Shown here piece by piece: positions 16,734 through 25,695 of a stretch of DNA of 64,000 nucleotides. Below the pieces are notes generated by a model. The model saw only the letters and a program-made list of their open reading frames with translations, had not been told where the DNA came from and searched no databases. How positions within the stretch are numbered: the stretch's first letter is position 1; each line of letters opens with the position of its first letter. Source of the stretch: Chitinivibrionales bacterium (GTDB lineage Bacteria; Fibrobacterota; Chitinivibrionia; Chitinivibrionales; WJKA01); assembly GCA_014728295.1 (NCBI GenBank), contig WJLW01000005.1, positions 1 through 64,000 on the forward strand, written 5' to 3'. The translations under genes were made by a program, and so were the position numbers.

Positions 16734-18494
16734 ATGGCCGATACCGCACGCGAAATGCATTCTGATTCGCAACATATCACGAGCGACAGCACCGGCTCAG
16801 CATTTGATTTCGAAGGACCGCAACCCGGAACGACACTGGGTTCATTGCGCATACAGGAGCTTATTGCCGCCGGTGGCATGGCATTTATATACAAGGTAAA
16901 GCATACGCAGCTCGAGGTCATCAGGGCTGTCAAAATGCTCAATCCTGCCGGCATACCCGGCAGCAGCAAGCGGCTTAAAACCGAAGCTAAAATTTCGGCC
17001 AACCTGCATCATCCCAATATCGTTCAGATTTTTGATGTCGGCATGTGGAGGCAGACAGTTCCCTACATCGAGATGGAATATGTAGAAGGCAGAACACTGC
17101 AGCAGATTCTGGATGCGCACACGCGTATTCCATTCATTGCGGCAGCCGCAATTTGTGAAATCGTCTGCCGGGCGCTGGAATATTCTCAGAAGCAGTCTTT
17201 CAGGGTCTATGGCCGTGAATACCGCGGGCTGGTGCATCGTGATATCAAACCTGCAAATATCATGCTCTCACGGCGGGGAGAGGTAAAACTGGCGGATTTT
17301 GGTATTGCACTACCGGGCAGTGTCAGCATTCATACCATCGGCAAGGATATTCTGGGAACCTATGCCTATCTGAGTCCGGAGCAGGTTAATAATGAACAGC
17401 TCGATCCCCGTTCGGATGTCTATTCGCTGGGCTGTGTTTTGTATGAAATTATCAGCGGCAGCAAAGCATTTCCTCAGAATGTTATGCCGGCGCTTCTTAA
17501 GAGTAAATTAGACGGAAAAGTCACTGCGTTGCGGCAGCTTGCTGCTGATGTTCCCGCTCCACTGGCTCGAATTGCAGTAAAAAGCATGTCGGTTGACAAA
17601 GAGAAACGCTATTGCTCGGCAGAGGAGTTCGGTGAAGCGTTGCGTGATTTTTTAACCGTGCATTCGGGAATGCCCTCCGAGGCGATTGTAACCGGCTATT
17701 GTGCGCAGCGCGAGACGGTGACGGTCCCCGCACCGGTTGCCGCAAAGCCCATTTTCGAGCGGCTGGCCAAGGGCGCCGGAATTGTGCTGACCCTAGCTGC
17801 TATGACGTTGGTTATATGGATACTGGTACGTATTCGAGAACGCCGATTCAGCGGGTCATCCTCAGAAAACAAGCCGGAAATGGTTGTCGAACAGTTGGGG
17901 GAAAAAAATCGCGACATGGTTTCCGCACGCCCGGCAGATCGGCCCCGGCCTCAGGCCAAAAAAAATCTGCCGGAAGCCCGGCCGTTACCATCACCGCATG
18001 CTGTGACAGTCGGTTTGCAGGCATTTACGAATGGAAAATTTGACCGGGCGATTTCCTTTCTTCAGGAAGCGGAGAAAATGCCGCTTGGCAGCACAAAATT
18101 GCGTCTGGTGCAGATTCGTTTGCTGGAAAGCTACATCAATGCCGGCAAGTGGCGCATGGCTTCAGACTACCTGCTGGCGAACGAAGCTCCCGACGGCTAT
18201 TACAACGTCCTCAAATCCCGGGTCTTCATCAGGCAGGGCAATTTTGACGCGGCATCGGCATCTCTTGGCAAAGCGGGCAAGCTCAGTACCATGATACAAA
18301 CAAATCTTGCCGAAGACATAGCTTTTTATCGTGCTGCAATTACGCATGCTCGCTTCACGAAAAAACCAAACAGCCGCAACCGGGAAGAAGCTTTGGTCGC
18401 CTGGCGTCAATTTAACGAAAACTACTGCGTTCAGCCCCCTGCCCGGGGCCATTGCGCATCCGCTCAGGAAAAAATTGGCCTGCTGGAAAATTAG
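16734..18494 (+). CDS. Membrane-anchored Ser/Thr protein kinase
   Basis: A 586-residue Hanks-type kinase. I use the ATG at 16734; an in-frame GTG lies three codons upstream and neither has a strong Shine-Dalgarno. The kinase domain spans about residues 35-295: glycine loop IAAGGMAFIY, Lys in VIRAVKML, catalytic loop LVHRDIKPANIML (about 166-178), DFG in LADFGIAL (about 185), then GTYAYLSPEQ. All catalytic residues are present. A transmembrane helix (GIVLTLAAMTLVIWILV, about 348-365) leads to an outside domain of about 220 residues that looks helical and TPR-like (VGLQAFTNGKFDRAISFLQE). So the sensor arm is probably periplasmic. The signal and targets are unknown. It ends 31 bases before the CAP gene. 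Confidence 0.93.
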   Translation: MADTAREMHSDSQHITSDSTGSAFDFEGPQPGTTLGSLRIQELIAAGGMAFIYKVKHTQLEVIRAVKMLNPAGIPGSSKRLKTEAKISANLHHPNIVQIFDVGMWRQTVPYIEMEYVEGRTLQQILDAHTRIPFIAAAAICEIVCRALEYSQKQSFRVYGREYRGLVHRDIKPANIMLSRRGEVKLADFGIALPGSVSIHTIGKDILGTYAYLSPEQVNNEQLDPRSDVYSLGCVLYEIISGSKAFPQNVMPALLKSKLDGKVTALRQLAADVPAPLARIAVKSMSVDKEKRYCSAEEFGEALRDFLTVHSGMPSEAIVTGYCAQRETVTVPAPVAAKPIFERLAKGAGIVLTLAAMTLVIWILVRIRERRFSGSSSENKPEMVVEQLGEKNRDMVSARPADRPRPQAKKNLPEARPLPSPHAVTVGLQAFTNGKFDRAISFLQEAEKMPLGSTKLRLVQIRLLESYINAGKWRMASDYLLANEAPDGYYNVLKSRVFIRQGNFDAASASLGKAGKLSTMIQTNLAEDIAFYRAAITHARFTKKPNSRNREEALVAWRQFNENYCVQPPARGHCASAQEKIGLLEN

Positions 18495-18525
18495 TGTTTA
18501 TAGTATCCACGGGGAGAGCTCTGCG

Positions 18526-19764
18526 ATGAGGAAATTACTGCTTCCTGCGCTGGTAGTCACGTTCTTCTCTGGTGCGTCGGGTTATGGCGAACCGCAAAAC
18601 AACAATTCCGACATGCCATTCTGGCGGGAACGGGCGCTTTTTACCTTGACAAATGCATGCCGGCTTGATCCGCAGGGGTTCCGGGAAACCTATATCGGGT
18701 CGTATTCGATTCTGCTCCCGGCCAACTACGGCGTTGTGCCGCCATTATACTGGCATGCGGGTCTGAATCAAGCTGCTCGTATTCATGCGTCTGACATGGC
18801 GACGGACTGTGGGTTGAGCCATAATTCATGTGACGGGACGGCCTACAGTACCCGCACTTGTCACTATTACGATTGTTCAATACCTGGTGTCTGGACAGGT
18901 GAGAATATTGCCTACGGCAACAGTGATCCAGTCCGCACCATGCGGCAATGGATCATGGATGCCGACCGAAACGGCATCCCCGCACCGGATAAGGAGCCGC
19001 GAGGCGCTCGCTGGAAGTCCGGAGACGGCCATCGCAAAAATATCATGAACGCGCAGTATTTTGATATTGGAACCGGATATGCATATGGAAAGCCGCAAAA
19101 CTACTCAAATGCCCAGCCCTTCTGGGTGCAGGATTTCGGAACCGCGACAAGCCAATTCTCCGGGTATGCATTACCGGCCGCATCACACATTTTCCCCGGC
19201 AGTAATAAAATCAGGTTTTTAGTATGCTACTATGACGATAGCCGCAAAAAGCCGCAACAAGCCGGCATCGTGATTGACGGGGAGGTGTTTAAGCTCCATC
19301 TACATCTGGGATCGGAAGCTCAGGGAACATACCTGTACGAAACAGATGAGTCATTTCGCTGTCGAAGCTATCATTTTGTGTTCAGCGATGGTGACGGTAC
19401 AGCGTGGCGTTATCCGGAAGCCGGACAGTTGCGGACCTATGGTGAAGGCAATTGCAGCCAAAGCTATACCGGTGTCGTCTTCAAGCACAAGCACAGCAAC
19501 GCGCAGGCGCGGCGAACTCTGATTTCGCACATGACAAGGCATGCAAACGGCACCCTGCGATGTTTCGTTGCATGTTCCTGCGTCGGGCCTCCCGCTATCC
19601 GGTTAATAGCTGCGGACGGAAAAGTACACGATGTTGTGAGCACGCTTCGGTATCGTACTGCCTGGGAAGCCCTGATTGAGACAGCAGGGGTGGCCCCCGG
19701 TGTTTATTTTTTGCAGGTCAGGCATGCATCCCAGTCTGCTGCGCAGCAGATCATCATCGACTGA
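18526..19764 (+). CDS. Secreted CAP/SCP-domain protein with C-terminal sorting-like domain
   Basis: 412 residues from the ATG preceded by GGGGAG; the ORF track's longer start lies inside the kinase gene. Signal peptide MRKLLLPALVVTFFSGASG. A CAP (SCP/PR-1/Tpx) domain covers about residues 25-210, with the family motifs AARIHASDMATDCGLSHN, VWTGENIAYGNSDPVRTMRQ, GHRKNIMNAQYFDIGTGYAY and PFWVQDFG. The CAP cleft His residues appear to be present. Next comes a domain of unknown type, and the last 70 residues form a beta tail with VAPGVYFLQVRHA, matching the sorting-domain pattern seen at 1781. The protein is expected outside the cell or on its surface. It may share a transcript with the kinase upstream. 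Confidence 0.88.
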   Translation: MRKLLLPALVVTFFSGASGYGEPQNNNSDMPFWRERALFTLTNACRLDPQGFRETYIGSYSILLPANYGVVPPLYWHAGLNQAARIHASDMATDCGLSHNSCDGTAYSTRTCHYYDCSIPGVWTGENIAYGNSDPVRTMRQWIMDADRNGIPAPDKEPRGARWKSGDGHRKNIMNAQYFDIGTGYAYGKPQNYSNAQPFWVQDFGTATSQFSGYALPAASHIFPGSNKIRFLVCYYDDSRKKPQQAGIVIDGEVFKLHLHLGSEAQGTYLYETDESFRCRSYHFVFSDGDGTAWRYPEAGQLRTYGEGNCSQSYTGVVFKHKHSNAQARRTLISHMTRHANGTLRCFVACSCVGPPAIRLIAADGKVHDVVSTLRYRTAWEALIETAGVAPGVYFLQVRHASQSAAQQIIID

Positions 19765-19797
19765 GTTGCGGCCTTGGTCCCCGCCTCTGAACAGGTA

Positions 19798-20055
19798 CTA
19801 CGGCGAATCTTCGCTTTTCTTTGACGCCTGGTAGACTATAAACAGCGATGCCCCCGCCGCAATAAGCAGAATGCGCGGCAATTTGGCGCGCAGTAACGGC
19901 ACGATCTCATGCCAGGGAAGCTGCTTTGATCCGTAATGGAGCGGCAGAATTTCGATCACAAAGAAAATGATCAGTATCATACCAAAAAAGGAAAAAAATC
20001 GCACGAGGCGGGAAGTCTTGAAGAGATGTTTGATTTTGTCTTGAAAACCTGACAT
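19798..20055 (-). CDS. Small two-helix membrane protein
   Basis: 85 residues from the ATG at 20055, which has AGGA about 8 bases upstream; the longer ORF start is less likely. Two hydrophobic stretches are clear: FFSFFGMILIIFFVIEIL and ILLIAAGASLFIVYQA, with a basic N-terminus and a charged tail. It is convergent with the CAP gene. I do not recognise a family. Confidence 0.6.
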   Translation of the reverse strand: MSGFQDKIKHLFKTSRLVRFFSFFGMILIIFFVIEILPLHYGSKQLPWHEIVPLLRAKLPRILLIAAGASLFIVYQASKKSEDSP

Positions 20056-20201
20056 GACAATTCCTGTCGCACCTGATGATGTATTTGCATTAAAATACAT
20101 TTACCACCAATTCTGCATTTCGAGTCCGAAGCCGCATCCGATAGCGTATTCTCTATTGTATATTCTTACACCGGTAAACCCACATCGCGAAAGCCTAATC
20201 A

Positions 20202-21509
20202 ATGCCTGACTGGTTATTTCTCACTCCTGCCGTAGTCAAAATCATATCCATTTTTCTCTGCATATTAGCGCTGTATCGCCTGGAGGTCCCGCTTGGGCTT
20301 GCCATGCTGCTCTGCTCGGTCATGCTTGCCTTCTGGGCCGGCAGCGGCTTGCAAGGGGTTGCCTATATAGCGCACGCCTATCTGCAGCCTGACAACTATT
20401 TGATGATCCTCCTCATGCTGTTGCTCATGCTGTTCATAGAATCCCTGAGCCAAACCGGCCGAATGCAGAGAACCGTTGATGCATTGCAGAGCTGGTTCAA
20501 AAATCGCTCGCTTTTGCTTGCAGGATTGCCAGCGCTGGTTGGATTGCTTCCGATGCCGGGCGGGGCGCTCTTCTCCGCGCCGTTTGTGGCGTCGACTGAT
20601 GATCGGAATCAGTACGGATCGTCGCACAAAGTTGCCATAAATTATCTGTTCCGTCATGTCTGGGAGCACTGGTGGCCGCTGTATCCCGGTGTGATACTGG
20701 CCTTGCGCTATGTGCAGATTCCGCTCTGGATGTTTGTGGCAATTCAATTTCCGCTCAGCATTGTCAGTATAGCAAGCGGGTATTTCTTTCTGCTACGCAA
20801 GGTCGGCGGCAACGGTGAAATGAAAGGCAAACATGGCTCCGCTCGAGCTGTTGCGCAAACACTCGGGCCGGTCGCAATCGTCGTTCTTTGTGGAATTGCC
20901 GGAGGGCACATTCTTTCGTTGCTGGGTATCGCCGGTAAAGTAGCTGGTTTACTTGCGATAATTACGGGGTTGTGCCTTGCATTGGCAAGCGTATATATCA
21001 CCGATATCGGTGCACTGAAAATTGCCGGGCAGGTTTACACCCGCAAAAAAAGCTGGATGCTGATACTGGTGATCCTCGGCGTTCTGGCTTTTTCTTCCGC
21101 ATTGGGTCAACCGGTCAATGGGGACGGTGAGACGCTTGTGTCAATAATGCGTGATGAGTTTATGGCGTGGGGCATTCCGATTGTAGTAGTGATTATTCTG
21201 CTCCCTTTCATTTCAGGTATCGTTACCGGTATTGCCATCGGGTATGTCGGCGCAAGTTTCCCGCTGGTATTTGCCTTGCTTGGTGAGTCTCCCTCGCTTA
21301 ACCTGCTTGCAGCAACAACCACGCTTGCTTTTGGATTCGGCTATGTTGGCATGATCCTGTCTCCGGTGCATATCTGCTTTGTCGTAACTAACGAATACTT
21401 CAAATCTCGACTTTACAAAACATATCCCTATCTGCTGGGACCGCTTTCGATCACCGCACTAGCTATTTGTCTGCTGGGCTGGGGGTATTACCGGTGGTTT
21501 CCTCGCTGA
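20202..21509 (+). CDS. DUF401-family integral membrane protein
   Basis: A 435-residue protein with about 10-12 hydrophobic segments. It matches my recollection of the DUF401 (TIGR00529) family: conserved LPALVGLLPMPGGALFSAP, then NYLFRHVWEHWWPLYPGVIL, and near the C-terminus FGFGYVGMILSPVHICFVVT. The family is thought to be transporter-like and related to the ion transporter superfamily, with no established substrate. It stands alone between a minus-strand small gene and glnE. The GC-rich palindromic stretch after its stop (around 21548-21564) could act as a terminator but its T-run is weak. Confidence 0.85.
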   Translation: MPDWLFLTPAVVKIISIFLCILALYRLEVPLGLAMLLCSVMLAFWAGSGLQGVAYIAHAYLQPDNYLMILLMLLLMLFIESLSQTGRMQRTVDALQSWFKNRSLLLAGLPALVGLLPMPGGALFSAPFVASTDDRNQYGSSHKVAINYLFRHVWEHWWPLYPGVILALRYVQIPLWMFVAIQFPLSIVSIASGYFFLLRKVGGNGEMKGKHGSARAVAQTLGPVAIVVLCGIAGGHILSLLGIAGKVAGLLAIITGLCLALASVYITDIGALKIAGQVYTRKKSWMLILVILGVLAFSSALGQPVNGDGETLVSIMRDEFMAWGIPIVVVIILLPFISGIVTGIAIGYVGASFPLVFALLGESPSLNLLAATTTLAFGFGYVGMILSPVHICFVVTNEYFKSRLYKTYPYLLGPLSITALAICLLGWGYYRWFPR

Positions 21510-21585
21510 GAGAAAAACGCTGGAGTGTTCGTCGACCTGTTGGCTAACGAGCGCGTGCGCGCGTTTTATCGGAAGGGACGGAATG

Positions 21586-24500
21586 CTATTTGACGGGCTG
21601 TTGTTCAAGCAGCAGAGACTGGTAGTAGGTGTGGATTCTTGCACGCCGTGTTTCGATCTCTTTGATAAACTGTGCAGACTCGGCCCGGGAGCCCAGCACT
21701 CGTCGTGCAAGGCTCGTTAGCTGCTGTTCGTCGCTGGGAAGTGTATGCGTTTGCAGATCCTGATACATCTGCAGGAAATGCTCTGTCTTGCGAAGAAAGA
21801 TATAATCATCAGCAAGCTCTTCTGCCTGCTTTCGGGCAAGTATGCCGCGTTCCCTGAGCTTGGTCAGGGCGTTGAGCGTATTTGTGTCAAATAGGTCGCG
21901 ATATTCTGTTATGTACATCAACTGCAAGCCCTGCACCAGAAATTCAACATCCCGTATGCCGCCGTGTCCTGTTTTGATGTCGATGGACGACTGCTGTAGC
22001 CGGGGGCGGTGCTTGACGGCCATATTGCGCATATGCTCAATAGAGTCGGTTATCTTTTTTTTGTCGCAATAGCGGGCAATGAGCGGTTGCAACTTTGCTA
22101 AAAATTCAGCGCTCAGGCGTTGCGAGCCGCCGACATGCCGTAGTTTAAGTGCAGCCTGAAGCTCCCAATCAGCGGCATGGGTTTCATAGTATGAGTGTAT
22201 TCCCTTGAGGCAATGCACGAGATCGCCGGCTTGTCCATAAGGGCGCAATCGCAAATCGACTCTGAAGACATAGCCCTCATCCGTGCGCTCTGAAAGCCCT
22301 TTGCGCAATTTCTCCATAACAGAATTGTAAAGCTGTTTCGCTTCATCGTCGAAAGCGGGATCTTCAAACGGTTCATAGATTCCCAGCAGGTCGACATCGG
22401 AGCTGTAGTTGAGTTCATTGCCGCCCAACTTGCCGAAAGCAAGTATACAGAAATGATCGATCGGACTGCCAAGCCCTGCCGGTAAGGCTTTTTCAAGGTC
22501 CAGCCGGGCGAGAATATTCGCCAGCACCAGTTGTATGCAGGTGTCGGCAAGGGTGCTGAGGTCTCGGGTGATTTCCGGGAGATGGAAATGTAGGCACAGG
22601 TCTCGTGCTCCAATGCGCAATGTCTCACGCCGTCGAAAACGGCGCAATGCATTGAGCCAGAGGCGTTCGTCGATGTAGGAGGCACAAAAGCGCTCTGCCT
22701 GGAGTTTCAACTCATCCACGGCATAATTCTTTCGAATATTTTGTGTATCGATAACCCAGTCGAGAAACTCCGGATTACGAATCAGCGTATCGGCAAGAAA
22801 CTGGCTTCCCGAGAAGATGCCGAGCAGTATTTGCAGTTGGCTGGGCTGAGCAAGCATACGCTCGTAATGCTCCTGCTTGTTGTCGATAGCATCGGTAAAG
22901 CGTTCCCAGTTATTTAGCGCCATGTCGGGATCGGGCTGTTGCCACAGCAGGTCACATGCCAGAATCGCAAGCTGGGCGAACACATCCTTTGTGAGCCCCT
23001 TCCCCGCAAGGTTCTGTAAATTAACATAGGCTCGCTCTTGATTTTGAAACCCGACGGACGCAAGCACGGTTGTGTACAGCTCCGCGGGAAGGGACTTGGA
23101 GAGTATAAGATCGGCGACATTGCCGATTGCCGGGCCCGGGAGGGACTCGCGACCGAAATGATTTTCAACAAATGTGCGCACCAGGGCCGTATGCGTATCA
23201 AATTCAATGCGTAATTGCTGCGCCGGTGAGAGTCCCTCCCGGTGGCGGTAGCCCATTCTGCGCGCAAGGTGCAAAAACTCATCGGTATCCGATTGCGGCA
23301 AAAACAAATCCTGCGCCGAGCCGCGCAGCATGCGCAGCCCGTTGATCAGACGGCGGAGAAAATCGTACGCTCTGATAAGCTGTTTGCTTTCCTTCTGCGA
23401 TAAGATTCCGGCCTGCTCCAGCGCGCTCAGCGCTGTGTGTATGCGCGGCGTGCGCAAGGCCGGTATCCGGCTTCCATGCATGGCCTGCAGCAACTGCACA
23501 TCGTATTCCAGATCAACCAGTGCTCCGGGACTGAACTTGGCATTAAAATAACCGGGGCGCTTTTTCTGTTCGTACTGACGAATGCGCAACTCCTGAATCT
23601 GGCGGGGATTGATCAGCTTGGACGTGTATACGATTTCATCGCGTATTCGCTCGACTTGCCCGCCAAGAACTTTGTCTCCGCCGATACAGCGCATGCGTAC
23701 CAGTGCCAGCCGTTCATACGAATGCGCCTGGCTCTCGCCGCCAAAATAGCGCATGAATCCATCAAGGCTGCTCGCCAGCGGACCGTCACTGCCGAAAGGA
23801 CGCAGGCGCATGTCTATGCTGAAAATGCCCTCTTGTTTCGTGCGAACAGTGCGCACGAGCTCTTTGACGAGGCGGTCAAAAAATTCGGCATTGGATATGG
23901 GGCCCGGTCCTGTGGTTGTCCCCCGGTCACTGTAGATGAACAGCAGTTCAATATCAGACGCATAACCCAGCGCCGCTCCGCCGAATTTGCCCAAACCAAA
24001 AATTGCCCAGGCAGCATCCAGGCCGGCAACGCTTTGCGGGCGGCCGTACGTCTCTGCAAGCTTTTCGTATGCAAGTGCCGCAGTACTGTTAACGACGACT
24101 TCGGCAAGCTTGGTCAGGTACTCGGCCAGCTCCCGCAAGTCAATGTTGTTGAGGATATGATCAAGGTCGATCAGAAATATGTGACGGTCTTTGAACTCGT
24201 TGAGAATATCGATTCGCCTGGTATAACCGGGTTCGTTCAAAATCTTTTTGGCGAGTAACGAGTTTAGCTCATTGGCGGGAGTGCTGAAACGGTGAGCGCG
24301 TTCCTCCGGAGCCAGCATCGGCAGCAGATTTTCGTATTGCGACCGGATGAAGTCTTCCCACAGGTAAGCCGACGCTCCCAGCAGCCGTGCAAGGTTTTCC
24401 ATACTTCTGGGCTTGGAGAGCATCTCCAGCAGAGCGCCTTTCTGAGGCGTTTTTACAATATCGGAAACCATTTGCTCAAAGCGTATCAGGGCATGATACG

Positions 24501-25395
24501 GATCCGGCGCCCCGCCGATGAAATGCGTAAACTGCTTGGTGAGCAGCACCGATAATTTGATCTGGTTGAGCTGTTGCGGGTCTTCAATACGCTTGCCGTG
24601 CGTGTCAACTATGTCAATAGTATCGACGATCTGCCCGCCGGTCGTTGCTATACCGACATGCTCGATTGAAAAGTGGTGCAGCGACAATGCCGTGCTCAGC
24701 GAGAAGAGAAATGCAGGCGTATCCCGGGAGCGCACCTTGAGCTGTGTCGCCGTTGATGTGTTGTCCGAAAACTCGATTTGCACCGGATAAAACGACGTGT
24801 GCGGGTCCTGCTCCAGATTGCGCAAATAACCGGCGACATTTTCGTTGACCTGCCGCCGGGCCCGGGTGATTGACTCCTGATCACCCGCTTCCAGCAAGGC
24901 TACGATGTGACGTGCTGCTTCGGCAAATTGCCGCTGCCATGTGGCCGCCCGGTCGTTTCCCGTTTTCCGGCACTTGAACCGGTCGATTATATGACGTCGT
25001 TCTTTACTGCGGTAGGTCGAATCTCTTCGGGTGAAACGACGACGATGCATGCCGATCGGGGCATGTCGTGGCGAGAGAGCCTGTGCATAAGTCGAGACGG
25101 TTCCCGACAGAATGTTGAGTCCGTGCCCCGTCAGCAGACCGGTGAGCAGTGAAAAGAGAAACGGGTAGTCAAAAGAGCAAATGGTAATGCTGTACAGGTC
25201 ACCTTCAAGTTCATCGTAGAGAATCTCAACTGGATTTGTGCTGTTGACTTTTGATATTGCCTGCAAATGCCGGGCAACCTGGTCGAGTGCATAGGTTGCG
25301 AAATAGTGCTCGTCAAGTCGGTCGATATGCGCTTTGATAAGCTTTTCGTCAAGCTGCGGCAAGCGCGAAGTCAATGTTTCAGCGTCTGGTTTCAT
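21586..25395 (-). CDS. glnE: Glutamine synthetase adenylyltransferase/deadenylylase with N-terminal ACT domains
   Basis: A 1269-residue GlnE-type enzyme that attaches AMP to and removes it from glutamine synthetase according to nitrogen state. Two nucleotidyltransferase domains are plain: FGLGKFGGAALGYASDIELL (about 465-485) and LAFGKLGGNELNYSSDVDLL (about 980-1000), each followed by an RLRPFG/RLRPYG helical part. Enteric GlnE is about 945 residues. The extra 300 N-terminal residues contain two ACT-like segments, about 65-102 (ITICSFDYPFLFSLLTGLLT) and about 217-265 (LKVRSRDTPAFLFSLSTALS), of the kind that senses glutamine at the C-terminus of GlnD. I start at the ATG at 25395; a TTG ten codons upstream is possible. 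It is divergent from the amt cluster, as expected for nitrogen control. Confidence 0.93.
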   Translation of the reverse strand: MKPDAETLTSRLPQLDEKLIKAHIDRLDEHYFATYALDQVARHLQAISKVNSTNPVEILYDELEGDLYSITICSFDYPFLFSLLTGLLTGHGLNILSGTVSTYAQALSPRHAPIGMHRRRFTRRDSTYRSKERRHIIDRFKCRKTGNDRAATWQRQFAEAARHIVALLEAGDQESITRARRQVNENVAGYLRNLEQDPHTSFYPVQIEFSDNTSTATQLKVRSRDTPAFLFSLSTALSLHHFSIEHVGIATTGGQIVDTIDIVDTHGKRIEDPQQLNQIKLSVLLTKQFTHFIGGAPDPYHALIRFEQMVSDIVKTPQKGALLEMLSKPRSMENLARLLGASAYLWEDFIRSQYENLLPMLAPEERAHRFSTPANELNSLLAKKILNEPGYTRRIDILNEFKDRHIFLIDLDHILNNIDLRELAEYLTKLAEVVVNSTAALAYEKLAETYGRPQSVAGLDAAWAIFGLGKFGGAALGYASDIELLFIYSDRGTTTGPGPISNAEFFDRLVKELVRTVRTKQEGIFSIDMRLRPFGSDGPLASSLDGFMRYFGGESQAHSYERLALVRMRCIGGDKVLGGQVERIRDEIVYTSKLINPRQIQELRIRQYEQKKRPGYFNAKFSPGALVDLEYDVQLLQAMHGSRIPALRTPRIHTALSALEQAGILSQKESKQLIRAYDFLRRLINGLRMLRGSAQDLFLPQSDTDEFLHLARRMGYRHREGLSPAQQLRIEFDTHTALVRTFVENHFGRESLPGPAIGNVADLILSKSLPAELYTTVLASVGFQNQERAYVNLQNLAGKGLTKDVFAQLAILACDLLWQQPDPDMALNNWERFTDAIDNKQEHYERMLAQPSQLQILLGIFSGSQFLADTLIRNPEFLDWVIDTQNIRKNYAVDELKLQAERFCASYIDERLWLNALRRFRRRETLRIGARDLCLHFHLPEITRDLSTLADTCIQLVLANILARLDLEKALPAGLGSPIDHFCILAFGKLGGNELNYSSDVDLLGIYEPFEDPAFDDEAKQLYNSVMEKLRKGLSERTDEGYVFRVDLRLRPYGQAGDLVHCLKGIHSYYETHAADWELQAALKLRHVGGSQRLSAEFLAKLQPLIARYCDKKKITDSIEHMRNMAVKHRPRLQQSSIDIKTGHGGIRDVEFLVQGLQLMYITEYRDLFDTNTLNALTKLRERGILARKQAEELADDYIFLRKTEHFLQMYQDLQTHTLPSDEQQLTSLARRVLGSRAESAQFIKEIETRRARIHTYYQSLLLEQQPVK

Positions 25396-25518
25396 AGAGA
25401 GCGACCGGTAATAAACTAGTATCAAAAAATATAAATCGCCGTGGACTCACGCGCCTGGACACACATTGGCTTATCGGTCGATTGTATGCGGAAGCCGGGA
25501 TCGCAGCAGCAAGGGGGG

Positions 25519-25558
25519 TACAAAATTGTGCTGCACATGCCTAGCGGAACAAATTTGT
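25519..25558. promoter_or_regulatory. Putative activator site pair upstream of the first amt operon
   Basis: TACAAAATTGTGCT (25519-25532) and the perfect palindrome ACAAATTTGT (25549-25558), 30 bases apart start to start. The same pair, with one difference in each half and 31-base spacing, lies upstream of the second amt operon. The sites lie 56-95 bases upstream of the -24 element, where sigma-54 activators bind. The identity of the activator is inferred, not seen. Confidence 0.6.
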
Positions 25559-25613
25559 GTGCTTTTATTTACTTCTATAAGCGCAGCAGTATAATGTATA
25601 GCGTAGCCAACGG

Positions 25614-25629
25614 TGGCACAAGCATTGCA
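25614..25629 (+). promoter_or_regulatory. Sigma-54 (-24/-12) promoter of the porin-amt-PII operon
   Basis: TGGCACAAGCATTGCA: exact TGGCA and TTGC with the required spacing. Predicted start of transcription is near 25640, leaving a leader of about 55 bases before the AAGGAGG and ATG at 25696. Confidence 0.75.
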
Positions 25630-25695
25630 TTTACTTGTGGCACTGACAAACAGGTTATCACATTCACCTATCACCAGCACCTCAAGGAGGTATGC

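Noticed and set aside
21541-21566. Terminator after the DUF401 gene
   Set aside because: GC-rich alternating sequence can fold but the loop is too small for a clean stem and the T-run is only four bases.
23437-24258. 273-residue plus-strand ORF
   Set aside because: Antisense shadow inside glnE, without a ribosome site or recognisable domain.
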